64,000 nucleotides of DNA, from the NCBI GenBank assembly GCA_030681645.1, contig JAUXRX010000016.1:100645-164644 (forward strand), written 5' to 3'. The position numbers were made by a program, and so were the translations under genes. The notes beneath the pieces were generated by a model, which was not told the origin of the DNA, ran no database searches, and was given only the letters and a program-made list of their open reading frames with translations. The DNA comes from Archangium sp. (GTDB lineage Bacteria > Myxococcota > Myxococcia > Myxococcales > Myxococcaceae). The stretch's first letter is position 1; every line of letters starts with the position of its first letter. Below are positions 35,108 through 42,617 of the stretch, piece by piece.

Positions 35108-35964
35108 ATCGTTTCGTGTGCATGGTTGGACTGATGCTGGCTTCCTTCGTTCAGGCGCAGGAAGCGGACGCCGGCCTCGCCGAGCCGCCTCCGGCCCAGG
35201 CGCCCGTTCCCGCGGTCGCGCCCGTGGCCGCGCCTGCCCCCGCCGCACCTGCGCCCGTCGCCGCCGCGCCCGCGCCCGCGCCCGCCGTCGCCAGCCCGGC
35301 ACCGCGCCCCTCCGCACGGGACCGCCGCCTCGGCAGCTTCGGCTTCGGGTTCCTGGGCACCACCTCGGTGCTGCGCTCGAGACCCATCACCCTCCAGGAC
35401 CCGTTCACCGGCCGGCCCACCACGACGGAACAGCGCAGCACCGTGCCCGTGCTCGGCGTGCGGTGGTGGACGCCGTGGCAGCGGCTGGGCCTCGAGCTGG
35501 GGGTGGGGGTGATGGTCTCCACCAGCTCGGCCGAGCAGGTGGTGGCCAACGGGCTCGACCTCACGCCCGGGCCGGAGAGCTTCGAGTGGGTGGTGCACGC
35601 CTCGGCGCCGCTGGTGCTGGGCAGCACCGAGCACGTCATCTTCTTCGTGGCACCGGAGTTCCGCGCGGCGCGCTCCACCATCACCACGGGCGGGGGCATG
35701 GCCACGCCCGACTTCGCGTGGACCATCGACTTCAGCGCCAAGGCCGGCGTGGAGATCTTCTTCAGCTTCATCGGCCTCGACAACCTGTCCATCGAAGCGG
35801 GCGTGCGGCTGGGGCTGACCCACGAGTACCGCAGCAGCACGCTGTCCACGCCGCTGCAGCCGGAGCGCTTCAACACCAGCTCCACCACGCGCTTCGCCAC
35901 CTCGTTGGTGGCCAACCCCTGGGACCTCTTCACCTCGACCCTGGCGGCCCGCTACTACTTCTGA
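35104..35964 (+). CDS. Pro/Ala-rich outer-membrane barrel-like protein
   Basis: 286 residues from GTG 35104. Signal peptide (MNRFVCMVGLMLASFVQAQ), a long Pro/Ala/Val linker (about 30-70) that may cross or bind peptidoglycan, then a domain of alternating strands ending in Phe (LAARYYF) as in outer-membrane barrels. Probably anchors or exports the two upstream lipoproteins; this is inferred only from operon position. Confidence 0.65.
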   Translation: MNRFVCMVGLMLASFVQAQEADAGLAEPPPAQAPVPAVAPVAAPAPAAPAPVAAAPAPAPAVASPAPRPSARDRRLGSFGFGFLGTTSVLRSRPITLQDPFTGRPTTTEQRSTVPVLGVRWWTPWQRLGLELGVGVMVSTSSAEQVVANGLDLTPGPESFEWVVHASAPLVLGSTEHVIFFVAPEFRAARSTITTGGGMATPDFAWTIDFSAKAGVEIFFSFIGLDNLSIEAGVRLGLTHEYRSSTLSTPLQPERFNTSSTTRFATSLVANPWDLFTSTLAARYYF

Positions 35965-36036
35965 GGCCGGTGCCGCTGCCGGGGGCGGACCTGTGGTGAG
36001 CGCGTCGAAGCCACCCTTGCGGTTGGTGCCGGCGGC

Positions 36037-36444
36037 TCACTCGTCTGCGAGCGCGCGCAGGGTGGCCAGCCGCGCTTCGAGCCCCCGGCGCTGGGGCCTG
36101 AGCAGCTCGAGGTGCAGGGCCTGCGCTGACTCGTCGCGCTCGAGCGAAGCGACCTCCCGCTCGAGCACCCTGAGGCCTGCCTTCGCGGCCTGCCGTTCCA
36201 CCGCGCGGCACGAGCGCAGCTCGGCTTCGTCACCGTCGATGAGCGCGGCCGGCTCACCCGCGTCGATGGTCTCGAGCGCGCCGGTGCGGCGCCAACGCAG
36301 CCGGCCGGCCTTGCCGGCGGTCAACGGCACCAGCCCACATCGACCCGGCCCGGCGATCCACCCCAGCACCATGCCCTCGGTGACGGGGGCGCCGTTCTCG
36401 ACGCGCCACTCGAGCACTCCGTCGATGGGAGCCAGCACCTTCAT
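36037..36444 (-). CDS. biotinyl/lipoyl-like domain plus coiled coil
   Basis: 135 residues from ATG 36444. N-terminal half MKVLAPIDGVLEWRVENGAP ... EGMVLGWIAGPG resembles the half-barrel of biotinyl/lipoyl or membrane-fusion domains, though the usual modified Lys is not evident. The C-terminal half is a charged coiled coil (VLEREVASLERDESAQALHL). It looks like a stripped-down adaptor hairpin. Short intergenic stretch 35965-36036 before it holds nothing recognised. Confidence 0.5.
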   Translation of the reverse strand: MKVLAPIDGVLEWRVENGAPVTEGMVLGWIAGPGRCGLVPLTAGKAGRLRWRRTGALETIDAGEPAALIDGDEAELRSCRAVERQAAKAGLRVLEREVASLERDESAQALHLELLRPQRRGLEARLATLRALADE

Positions 36445-36498
36445 CGAGGCGGGAGAGCCAGCCGCGACGCCTCGCGGTTCGCTACTCTCGTCAAGGGC

Positions 36499-36867
36499 AT
36501 GAAGACACACGGCTTCGTGGGCGGACGCGACGTGTTGGCCCTGGCGGCGCTCGCTGCGTCGGTGGTGCTCGCGCTGCGGCTGGGGGGTGGGTGGCCGCTC
36601 ATCGCTGGCTCGGTCGTGCTGGGCCTGGGGGTCTACGTCGCCACGTGGGTCGCCGGGCGCCGTGTCCACGTCGAGCTGGGCTGCCTGGTCGCGCTGCTCG
36701 AGGTGGCCCTCGTCCTCGGGGGTGGGCACTTCCTCCACGCCGCCCTGCTCAGCGGGGGCTTCGAGGCCGCGCGTGCGCGCTGGCTCACCCTGGGCGGCAC
36801 CGTCGGGCCGCTGGTGCTGGCGGCGCTGGTGGTCGCCCGCCTCGACCGCACGCCCGGTGACGGCTGA
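36499..36867 (+). CDS. small multi-pass membrane protein
   Basis: 122 residues, with about four hydrophobic helices (12-28, 33-50, 60-78 and 93-112), basic at the start. Not recognised. The gap to the next gene contains a trace of R2-like sequence (GGCGGGAGAGGGAGAAGGGG at about 36921-36941). Confidence 0.6.
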   Translation: MKTHGFVGGRDVLALAALAASVVLALRLGGGWPLIAGSVVLGLGVYVATWVAGRRVHVELGCLVALLEVALVLGGGHFLHAALLSGGFEAARARWLTLGGTVGPLVLAALVVARLDRTPGDG

Positions 36868-36953
36868 AGAACGCTTCGGGTCAACGCTCGGCCCTGCCGC
36901 TTCGTCTCTCGGACTCCCCGCGGCGGGAGAGGGAGAAGGGGTAAGCTCTCGCA

Positions 36954-38648
36954 GTGTCGCCCCTGTCTCCAGTGTTGCTCGTCGGTGCGGGAACGGGCGA
37001 AGCCACCTGCGGCATCCTCTATCTGGCCAGCTACCTGCGGCGTCACGGCATCGAGGCGTACGTGCGCCTCACCGACGCCGACGAGTCGGAAGAAGAGGTG
37101 ACGCGCTCGCTCGAGGGCCTCCTCGCCCACGTGCGGCCCCGCCTGGTGGGCATCAGCCTCAAGTGGTTCCACCACGTCGCGCGCGCGAAGCTGATCGCGA
37201 AGACGCTCAAGAAGATCGACCCGAAGGTGCAGGTCGCGATCGGCGGCAACACCGCCACGTACTTCTGCAAGGAGCTCCTCGGCTGGGACAGCATCGACCA
37301 CGTCATCCTCGGTGACGGCGAGGTGCCCCTGCTCGCGCTCTGCCGCGGTGACGCCGCTCAACCCAACGTGGTCAACCGCGCCTCGCCGAAGCAGGCCCAC
37401 GGCTACGTCGACGGCACCACGAAAGGCGACGTCTACTACTCGCACTTCGACGACATCTTCCTGAGCCAGCTCGACCTGCACTCCTTCTCGGGCTGGGTCG
37501 CGCCGGGCAAGGGCTGCGGCGAGAACTGCCTCTACTGCGGCGGTACGCGCGGCATGCAGAAGGCCACCTTCGGGCGCGCGAAGCCGTTTCTGCGCCCCGT
37601 GGAGAGCGTGCAGAAGGACCACCGGGAGATCGTCCCGCGCACCTGGCAGCTCCGCTACGACTTCGCCGGCAGCACCGCCGCGTTCCTGGAGGACACCTGG
37701 CAGGGCGTCGATCTCTCTCGCCACTCGACCACCTACTTTCTCTGGGGCGTGCCCCCGCCCGAGCTGGCCGAGACGCTCGCGGCCCACTTCCAGCGCGTCT
37801 ACATGGTGCTCGACATCGGCTGCTTCTCCGAGAGCCAGCGCCAGGAGACGATGCGCCGCGGTCTGCTCAAGCCCTGCCCGTCGGACGCCGAGCTGTTCGA
37901 GGTGATCGAGCGCTGCCGCCGTCACCCCAACCTGCAGCTCGAGATCTCCGGCATCGCGGGGCTGCCCTTCGCCAGCCGCGCCACGCTGGAACAGGAGCAC
38001 CGCCTGGTGGACCGCGTGCTCGGCCTCGGCTGCTCCATCGGGTACCAGCGGCTCGAGGCGCAGCCCGGTGCGCTGGTCACCGAGCACCCCGAGCGCTTCG
38101 GGATGACGGCCGAGGCGAAGACCTTCGGCGAGTTCCTCGACTACTTCGAGAGGCTCGACCCGTCGGAGCGCACGGTGCCCATGGTGCGCTTCGACGACGC
38201 CGCGCTGGAAGACGCGGTGCAGCGCACGTCCGATGAGATCGACGCGAAGGTGTGGGCGCACGCGGCGAAGAAGAGCGAGGTCGCCGTCGACGGAAAGACA
38301 CGGCTGGTGAACGCCGCGGTCTCGACGCAGGAGTTCGCGCTCGGCACGTGGCTGGGCAGCTGGCGCGTACCCGCGCGCGTGACCCAGGAGAAGGTGACGG
38401 TGGTTCGCTCCATCGACGGCACCGGCCTGTCGTGCGCGCCGTCGGTGAGCCGCCGGAAGTTCTCCGACCCTCTCCTGCAGCAGGGGGAAGACGGGGCCGC
38501 GCTGCTCGACGTGCTCGCCGCGTTCGAGCGGCCCACCGCGGTGAACACCGCGCTGAAGCAGCTTCAGAAGAAGGCCCGCTTCGACCCGGAGTCCGCGCGC
38601 GAGGTGATCGATCACCTCACCGCGGGCCGCTTCCTCCAGCCAGGGTGA
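36954..38648 (+). CDS. B12-binding domain radical SAM protein
   Basis: 564 residues from GTG 36954. N-terminal cobalamin-binding fold (about 5-140: VLLVGAGTGEATCGILYLAS, VGISLKWFH, IGGNTATYF, VILGDGE). Then a radical SAM domain with the [4Fe-4S] motif C188-x3-C192-x2-C195 (GCGENCLYCGG). Further Cys at DIGCFSE. The C-terminal part (about 500-564) looks like a small winged-helix module (LLDVLAAFERPTAVNTALKQ). Members methylate or rearrange unactivated carbons on peptides, lipids or antibiotics. No biosynthetic partner lies next to it, so the substrate is open. Confidence 0.85.
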   Translation: MSPLSPVLLVGAGTGEATCGILYLASYLRRHGIEAYVRLTDADESEEEVTRSLEGLLAHVRPRLVGISLKWFHHVARAKLIAKTLKKIDPKVQVAIGGNTATYFCKELLGWDSIDHVILGDGEVPLLALCRGDAAQPNVVNRASPKQAHGYVDGTTKGDVYYSHFDDIFLSQLDLHSFSGWVAPGKGCGENCLYCGGTRGMQKATFGRAKPFLRPVESVQKDHREIVPRTWQLRYDFAGSTAAFLEDTWQGVDLSRHSTTYFLWGVPPPELAETLAAHFQRVYMVLDIGCFSESQRQETMRRGLLKPCPSDAELFEVIERCRRHPNLQLEISGIAGLPFASRATLEQEHRLVDRVLGLGCSIGYQRLEAQPGALVTEHPERFGMTAEAKTFGEFLDYFERLDPSERTVPMVRFDDAALEDAVQRTSDEIDAKVWAHAAKKSEVAVDGKTRLVNAAVSTQEFALGTWLGSWRVPARVTQEKVTVVRSIDGTGLSCAPSVSRRKFSDPLLQQGEDGAALLDVLAAFERPTAVNTALKQLQKKARFDPESAREVIDHLTAGRFLQPG

Positions 38649-38712
38649 GCTTGTCGGGCAATCATGAAAAATCCGTATTTCCAAAGATGAGCACTCTCGT
38701 CGGCGCACTGAT

Positions 38713-38739
38713 TGTCGATCTGGCTGCGGCCCGTTCGAC
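38713..38739 (+). promoter_or_regulatory. ECF42-type promoter in front of the first DGPF gene
   Basis: -35-like TGTCGA (38713-38718) and -10-like CGTTCGAC (38732-38739), 13 bases apart. The same two blocks with the same spacing occur at 41524-41550; the intervening bases also begin TCTGGC in both. ECF42 sigma factors are known to use a TGTCGA -35 motif, and an ECF42-type gene lies between the two sites. Confidence 0.7.
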
Positions 38740-38787
38740 GGGTGAATAGAGCCTGCTCACGGGCTCCCACTGCGAAGGAGAAAGCAC

Positions 38788-39201
38788 ATGCGATTCATGG
38801 TCCTGGTGAAGGCGAACGCGAAGTCCGAGGCCGGCGTCCTCCCCAATGAGAAGGAGCTGGCGGCGATGGGGAAGTTCAACGACGAGCTGATCAAGGCGGG
38901 CGTGCTGCTCGCCGGCGAGGGCCTGCACGCCTCGTCGAAGGGCGCGCGGATCAAGTTCGGCGACGGCAAGCGCACGGTCGTCGACGGCCCCTTCGCCGAG
39001 ACGAAAGAGCTCCTCGCGGGCTTCTGGCTGGTGCAGGTGAAGTCGCGCGAAGAGGCGATCGAGTGGTTCAAGCGCGCCCCGTTCCCCGACGGCGAGGAGC
39101 TCGAGCTGCGACAGGTCTTCGAGGAGTCGGACTTCGGGGAGCTGGTCTCGAAGGTGCCGGCGGTGTTCGAGGCCGAGCGCGACTTCCGCGCGAAGAGCTA
39201 G
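38788..39201 (+). CDS. DGPF/YCII-domain protein, ECF42-associated
   Basis: 137 residues, one YCII-related (DGPF) domain with the diagnostic TVVDGPFAETKELLAGFWLV. AAGGAG precedes ATG 38788. DGPF proteins are the standard genomic partners of ECF42 sigma factors; they may be small enzymes or regulators, with no proven reaction. The gene is 36 bases upstream of the sigma gene and follows an ECF42-type promoter, so it is probably its main target and co-transcribed with it. Confidence 0.88.
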   Translation: MRFMVLVKANAKSEAGVLPNEKELAAMGKFNDELIKAGVLLAGEGLHASSKGARIKFGDGKRTVVDGPFAETKELLAGFWLVQVKSREEAIEWFKRAPFPDGEELELRQVFEESDFGELVSKVPAVFEAERDFRAKS

Positions 39202-39237
39202 TTGTCAGGAGGCTGAAGGTGTTTCACGGTCCGCTCC

Positions 39238-40470
39238 GTGGACACTCAGCGCACCATCGACGCCATCTGGCGCATCGAATCGGCCCGGCTCATCGGCGGG
39301 CTGACCCGGGTGGTGCGCGACGTGGGCCTCGCCGAAGAGCTGGCGCAGGACGCGCTGGTGGCCGCGCTGGAGCAGTGGCCGAAGGCGGGCGTTCCCGACA
39401 ACCCCGGCGCCTGGCTGATGGCCACGGCCAAGCACCGGGCCATCGACTCGTTGCGCCGCGGCACGCTGGTCGCGCGCAAGCACGAAGACCTCGCCCACGA
39501 GCTCGAGCGCTCGCTCACGCCGGATCTCGACGCCGCGCTCGATGATCACGTGGGTGACGACCTGCTGCGCCTCATCTTCGTCTCCTGCCACCCGGTGCTC
39601 TCCACCGAGGCGCAGGTGGCGCTCACGCTGCGCCTGCTCGGCGGGCTCACCACCGTGGAGATCGCCCGCGCCTTCCTCGTGCCCGAGCCCACCATCGCCC
39701 AGCGCATCGTGCGGGCGAAGAAGACGCTCACCGAGGCGGGCGTGCCGTTCGAGGTGCCGCGCGGGCCGGCGCTGGTCGAGCGGCTCTCGTCGGTGCTGGG
39801 CGTGCTCTACCTCATCTTCAACGAGGGCTACTCCGCGACCGTCGGTGACGACCTGATGCGGCCCACGCTCTGCGACGACGCGCTGAGGCTCGGCCGCGTG
39901 CTCGCCCAGTTGGCGCCGCGGGAACCCGAGGTGCACGGGCTGGTGGCGTTGATGGAGCTGCAGGCCTCACGCTCCGCCGCGCGCGTCGGCCCCGACGGAG
40001 CGCCGGTGTTGCTGCTCGACCAGGACCGCTCGCGGTGGGACCAGCTGCTCATCCGCCGCGGCCTCGCCGCGCTCGAGAAGGTGGGCGGCGCGGTGGGCCC
40101 GTACGCGCTGCAGGCCGCCATCGCCGCCTGCCACGCGCGTGCCCACACCGGCGCGGAGACCGACTGGCAGCGCATCGCCTCGCTCTACGACGTGCTCGCG
40201 CAGGTCAGTCCGTCACCCGTGGTCGAGCTCAACCGCGCGGTGGCCCACTCCATGGCCTTTGGTCCCGAGGCCGGGCTCGCGCTGCTCGAGCCGCTCACCG
40301 ACGCGCTCGAGGGTTACCACCTGCTCTTCACGGTGCGCGGCGATCTGCTGGAGAAGCTCGGGCGGGGTGCCGAGGCGAAGGCCGACTTCGAGCGGGCCGC
40401 GGCCCTCACCCGGAATGCCAGGGAGCGGGCGATTCTGCTCGAGCGCGCCTCTGGCAGACTCCCCTCATGA
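39238..40470 (+). CDS. ECF42-type RNA polymerase sigma factor with C-terminal extension
   Basis: 410 residues. N-terminal sigma-70 region 2 (about 1-80: WRIESARLIGGLTRVVRDVG, AEELAQDALVAALEQWP, NPGAWLMATAKHRAID) and region 4 (about 110-170: LRLLGGLTTVEIARAFLVPE, MAQRIVRAKKTL-like AQRIVRAKKTL). The long C-terminal helical domain (about 175-410, TPR-like) is the hallmark of ECF42/SigJ-type factors and replaces an anti-sigma partner in control. No anti-sigma gene is nearby. Start GTG 39238; AGGAGG at 39207 is rather far, so the exact start is uncertain. Overlaps rsgA by ATGA. Confidence 0.9.
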   Translation: MDTQRTIDAIWRIESARLIGGLTRVVRDVGLAEELAQDALVAALEQWPKAGVPDNPGAWLMATAKHRAIDSLRRGTLVARKHEDLAHELERSLTPDLDAALDDHVGDDLLRLIFVSCHPVLSTEAQVALTLRLLGGLTTVEIARAFLVPEPTIAQRIVRAKKTLTEAGVPFEVPRGPALVERLSSVLGVLYLIFNEGYSATVGDDLMRPTLCDDALRLGRVLAQLAPREPEVHGLVALMELQASRSAARVGPDGAPVLLLDQDRSRWDQLLIRRGLAALEKVGGAVGPYALQAAIAACHARAHTGAETDWQRIASLYDVLAQVSPSPVVELNRAVAHSMAFGPEAGLALLEPLTDALEGYHLLFTVRGDLLEKLGRGAEAKADFERAAALTRNARERAILLERASGRLPS

Positions 40471-41522
40471 AGCTGGAAGAGCTGGGCCTGGATCCTGCGT
40501 TGGCGCAGCAGGCCGCCGAGTTGTGTGGGCCCGACCTGGTGCCCGCGCGCGTCACCGCGGTCGACCGAGGCCGCTACCTCATTCGGGGCGAAGGCGGCGA
40601 AGTGCCCGCAGAGCTGACCGGCAGGTTCCTCCACCTCGCCGAGTCGGCGACCGAGCTGCCTTGCGTGGGCGACTGGGTGTGCGTGCGGTACCGGGACGGC
40701 GGCACGCTCGCCAGCATCCACCAGCTCGTGCCACGCCGGTCTGTTCTGCGGCGCAAGGCCGCCGGCCGCGACGTGGAGTTCCAGTTGCTCGCCGCCAACC
40801 TCGACGTGGCGTTCATCGTGCAGTCCTGCCACTTCGACTTCAACGTGCGCCGGCTGGAGCGCTACCTCGTGATGGTGCGCGATGGTGGCATCGACCCGGT
40901 GGTGCTGCTCACCAAGACCGATCTGATCAGCCCAGATGACCTGGACCGCCTGCTCGACCGCATCCGCCGCATGGGGGTGGACGCGCCCATCGTCTGCCTC
41001 AGCAACCTCACCGGCGAGGGCGTCGACCGGGTGCGCGAGCTCATCGTGCCGGGCAAGACCTACTGCCTGCTCGGTTCCTCGGGCGTGGGCAAGACCACGC
41101 TCATCAACCGCCTGCTCAGCGAGGACGTGCTCGAGACGCGCGAGGTCAGCCACACCGGGGAAGGGCGCCACACCACCACGCGGCGGCAGTTGATCGTGCT
41201 GGCGCAGGGCGGCCTGCTGATCGACATGCCCGGCATGCGCGAGCTGGGCCTGCTGGGCGCGGGTGAAGGCCTCGATGAGACCTTCGCCGACATCGACACG
41301 CTCGCCGCGGACTGCCGCTATCCAGACTGCACCCACCTCAGCGAGCCGGCCTGCGCCGTGCGCGCGGCGGTCGAGCGGAACGAGCTGAGCGCAGAGCACC
41401 TCCAGAACTTCTTCAAGCTGCGCAAGGAATCAGAGTTCCACGAGATGTCGCACCTCGAGCGCCGTCAGAAGGACCGGGCCTTCGGCCGCTTCCTGCACCA
41501 CTACAAGAAACACCACGAGTGA
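40467..41522 (+). CDS. rsgA: ribosome small subunit-dependent GTPase RsgA
   Basis: 351 residues. OB-fold (about 25-100), then the circularly permuted GTPase with motif order G4 TKTD (149-152), G1 P-loop GSSGVGKTT (203-211), switch GxxTT region GEGRHTTT and G3 DMPG (253-256). The C-terminal zinc knuckle has C283, C288, H290 and C296. RsgA checks late 30S assembly and releases RbfA. Here its ATG overlaps the stop of the ECF42 sigma gene, an unusual operon partner, so RsgA dosage may be tied to this sigma factor. Confidence 0.95.
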   Translation: MKLEELGLDPALAQQAAELCGPDLVPARVTAVDRGRYLIRGEGGEVPAELTGRFLHLAESATELPCVGDWVCVRYRDGGTLASIHQLVPRRSVLRRKAAGRDVEFQLLAANLDVAFIVQSCHFDFNVRRLERYLVMVRDGGIDPVVLLTKTDLISPDDLDRLLDRIRRMGVDAPIVCLSNLTGEGVDRVRELIVPGKTYCLLGSSGVGKTTLINRLLSEDVLETREVSHTGEGRHTTTRRQLIVLAQGGLLIDMPGMRELGLLGAGEGLDETFADIDTLAADCRYPDCTHLSEPACAVRAAVERNELSAEHLQNFFKLRKESEFHEMSHLERRQKDRAFGRFLHHYKKHHE

Positions 41523-41523
41523 C

Positions 41524-41550
41524 TGTCGATCTGGCGGCTGGCCGTTCGAC
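41524..41550 (+). promoter_or_regulatory. ECF42-type promoter in front of the second DGPF gene
   Basis: TGTCGA (41524-41529), 13-base spacer, CGTTCGAC (41543-41550), matching the 38713 site in both boxes and in spacing. The -35 box begins right after the rsgA stop. Confidence 0.7.
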
Positions 41551-41573
41551 GCCTCTCTTGAAAGGAGCAACAC

Positions 41574-42317
41574 ATGCGATTCATGGTGGCGCACAAGCTG
41601 ACGAAGGAGATCGAAGAGGCGACGGGCCCGGCCGACCCCGAGCTGGTGAAGAACATGGGCGGGCTCATCGGCGAGAGCATCAAGGCCGGGGTCTTCCAGA
41701 ACGGTGCGGGGCTGAGGCAGAGCGCCTTCCGCACCCGGCTCACCTTCAAGGGCAGGGAGTGCATCGTGAAGCCGGGGCCCTACCCGGGCTCGAACGAGCT
41801 GCTCGCCGGCTTCGCGATGATCAAGGTGAAGACGAAGGACGAGGCGATCGACTGGGCGCGCAAGTACGCCGGCGTCGTGGGCGAGGTCGACCTCGAGCTG
41901 GGGCTGGTGGTCGAGGGGTGGGATCTCCAGGGCAAGCCGAAGCCCCCCGAGGCGCCGCTGCGCTTCCTCATCCTCCACATGGCTGACCCGCGCACCGAGG
42001 CCGGCACGCCTCCGTCCGAGGGCGAGCGGCAGCGCATGGGCGCGCTGATGGACGAGATGAAGAAGGCCGGCGTGCTCGAGTGGGCCGAGGGCGTGCGCCC
42101 CAGCGCCGAGGCGTCGCGGGTCACGTTCAAGGGAAAGAAGCACACGGTGGTCGACGGGCCCTTCGCCGAGAGCAAGGAGCTCATCAGCGGCTTCTCGCTC
42201 ATCAAGGTGGCCACGAAGGAAGAGGCGCTCGCCTGGGTCGAGCGCTACGGCACCATCCTCGGGGACATCGAGGTCGACCTGTTGCGCCTTCACGACATGG
42301 CCGCGTTCGCGGGCTGA
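41574..42317 (+). CDS. double DGPF/YCII-domain protein
   Basis: 247 residues with two YCII-related domains. The first (1-115) has a degenerate motif (VKPGPYPGSNELLAGFAMI, Pro-Gly-Pro-Tyr in place of Asp-Gly-Pro-Phe). The second (125-240) has the canonical TVVDGPFAESKELISGFSLI. AAGGAG precedes ATG 41574. With its own ECF42-type promoter it is a second target of the sigma factor at 39238. It may have lost activity in the first domain. Confidence 0.88.
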   Translation: MRFMVAHKLTKEIEEATGPADPELVKNMGGLIGESIKAGVFQNGAGLRQSAFRTRLTFKGRECIVKPGPYPGSNELLAGFAMIKVKTKDEAIDWARKYAGVVGEVDLELGLVVEGWDLQGKPKPPEAPLRFLILHMADPRTEAGTPPSEGERQRMGALMDEMKKAGVLEWAEGVRPSAEASRVTFKGKKHTVVDGPFAESKELISGFSLIKVATKEEALAWVERYGTILGDIEVDLLRLHDMAAFAG

Positions 42318-42321
42318 AGGC

Positions 42322-42396
42322 TCAGGTCGTGAGCGTCAGCTCGTAGCTCAGGGCGTAGATCGAGCTGCTGAAGATGAGCTTCTCGCCGTCAGCCAT
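42322..42396 (-). CDS. 24-aa ORF, possibly a gene remnant
   Basis: ATG 42396 to TGA 42322-42324 encodes MADGEKLIFSSSIYALSYEL and four more residues ending in Thr. The composition is protein-like, with good third-position GC, but it is too short to judge. It could be a real micropeptide or the remains of a longer gene. Confidence 0.2.
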   Translation of the reverse strand: MADGEKLIFSSSIYALSYELTLTT

Positions 42397-42432
42397 GCCG
42401 CAACCTGGCCCGCATCAAGCCCGTCGCGCTGA

Positions 42433-42451
42433 CCGCATGCTTTTTGTGCGG
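42433..42451 (+). terminator. T-rich hairpin downstream of the DGPF gene
   Basis: CCGCA-TGCTTTTTG-TGCGG. The flanking CTGACCGCAYGCTTTTYGTG recurs at 44531-44550 after the cytochrome gene, suggesting a shared terminator-type element. Confidence 0.4.
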
Positions 42452-42617
42452 GCGGAGCGCGGTACGTGCGCGTGCGGCTCTTCGCGGGCTGCTGACTCGC
42501 GGCGCAGACTGAACCACGAAGCTCCAAACTGAAACGCCGGCCGAGTTGCTAATGAGTTCATCTCGTTGAATTAGTTTGGCTGCGGCGGTGGCAGCGCTTT
42601 TGCCTTCCTGCCGGGCC

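Larger units (their letters stand above)
42318..42617. other. 300-base intergenic region with hairpin and short ORF
   Basis: Holds a short minus-strand ORF (42322-42396), a T-rich hairpin at 42433-42451, and an AT-richer stretch GTTGAATTAGTTTGGC (42566-42581) just upstream of the cytochrome gene that may be its promoter. No other gene was recognised. Confidence 0.5.

Noticed and set aside
35118..35999. Alternative plus frame over the barrel gene
   Set aside because: Arg/His/Gly-rich shadow without signal peptide or C-terminal Phe.
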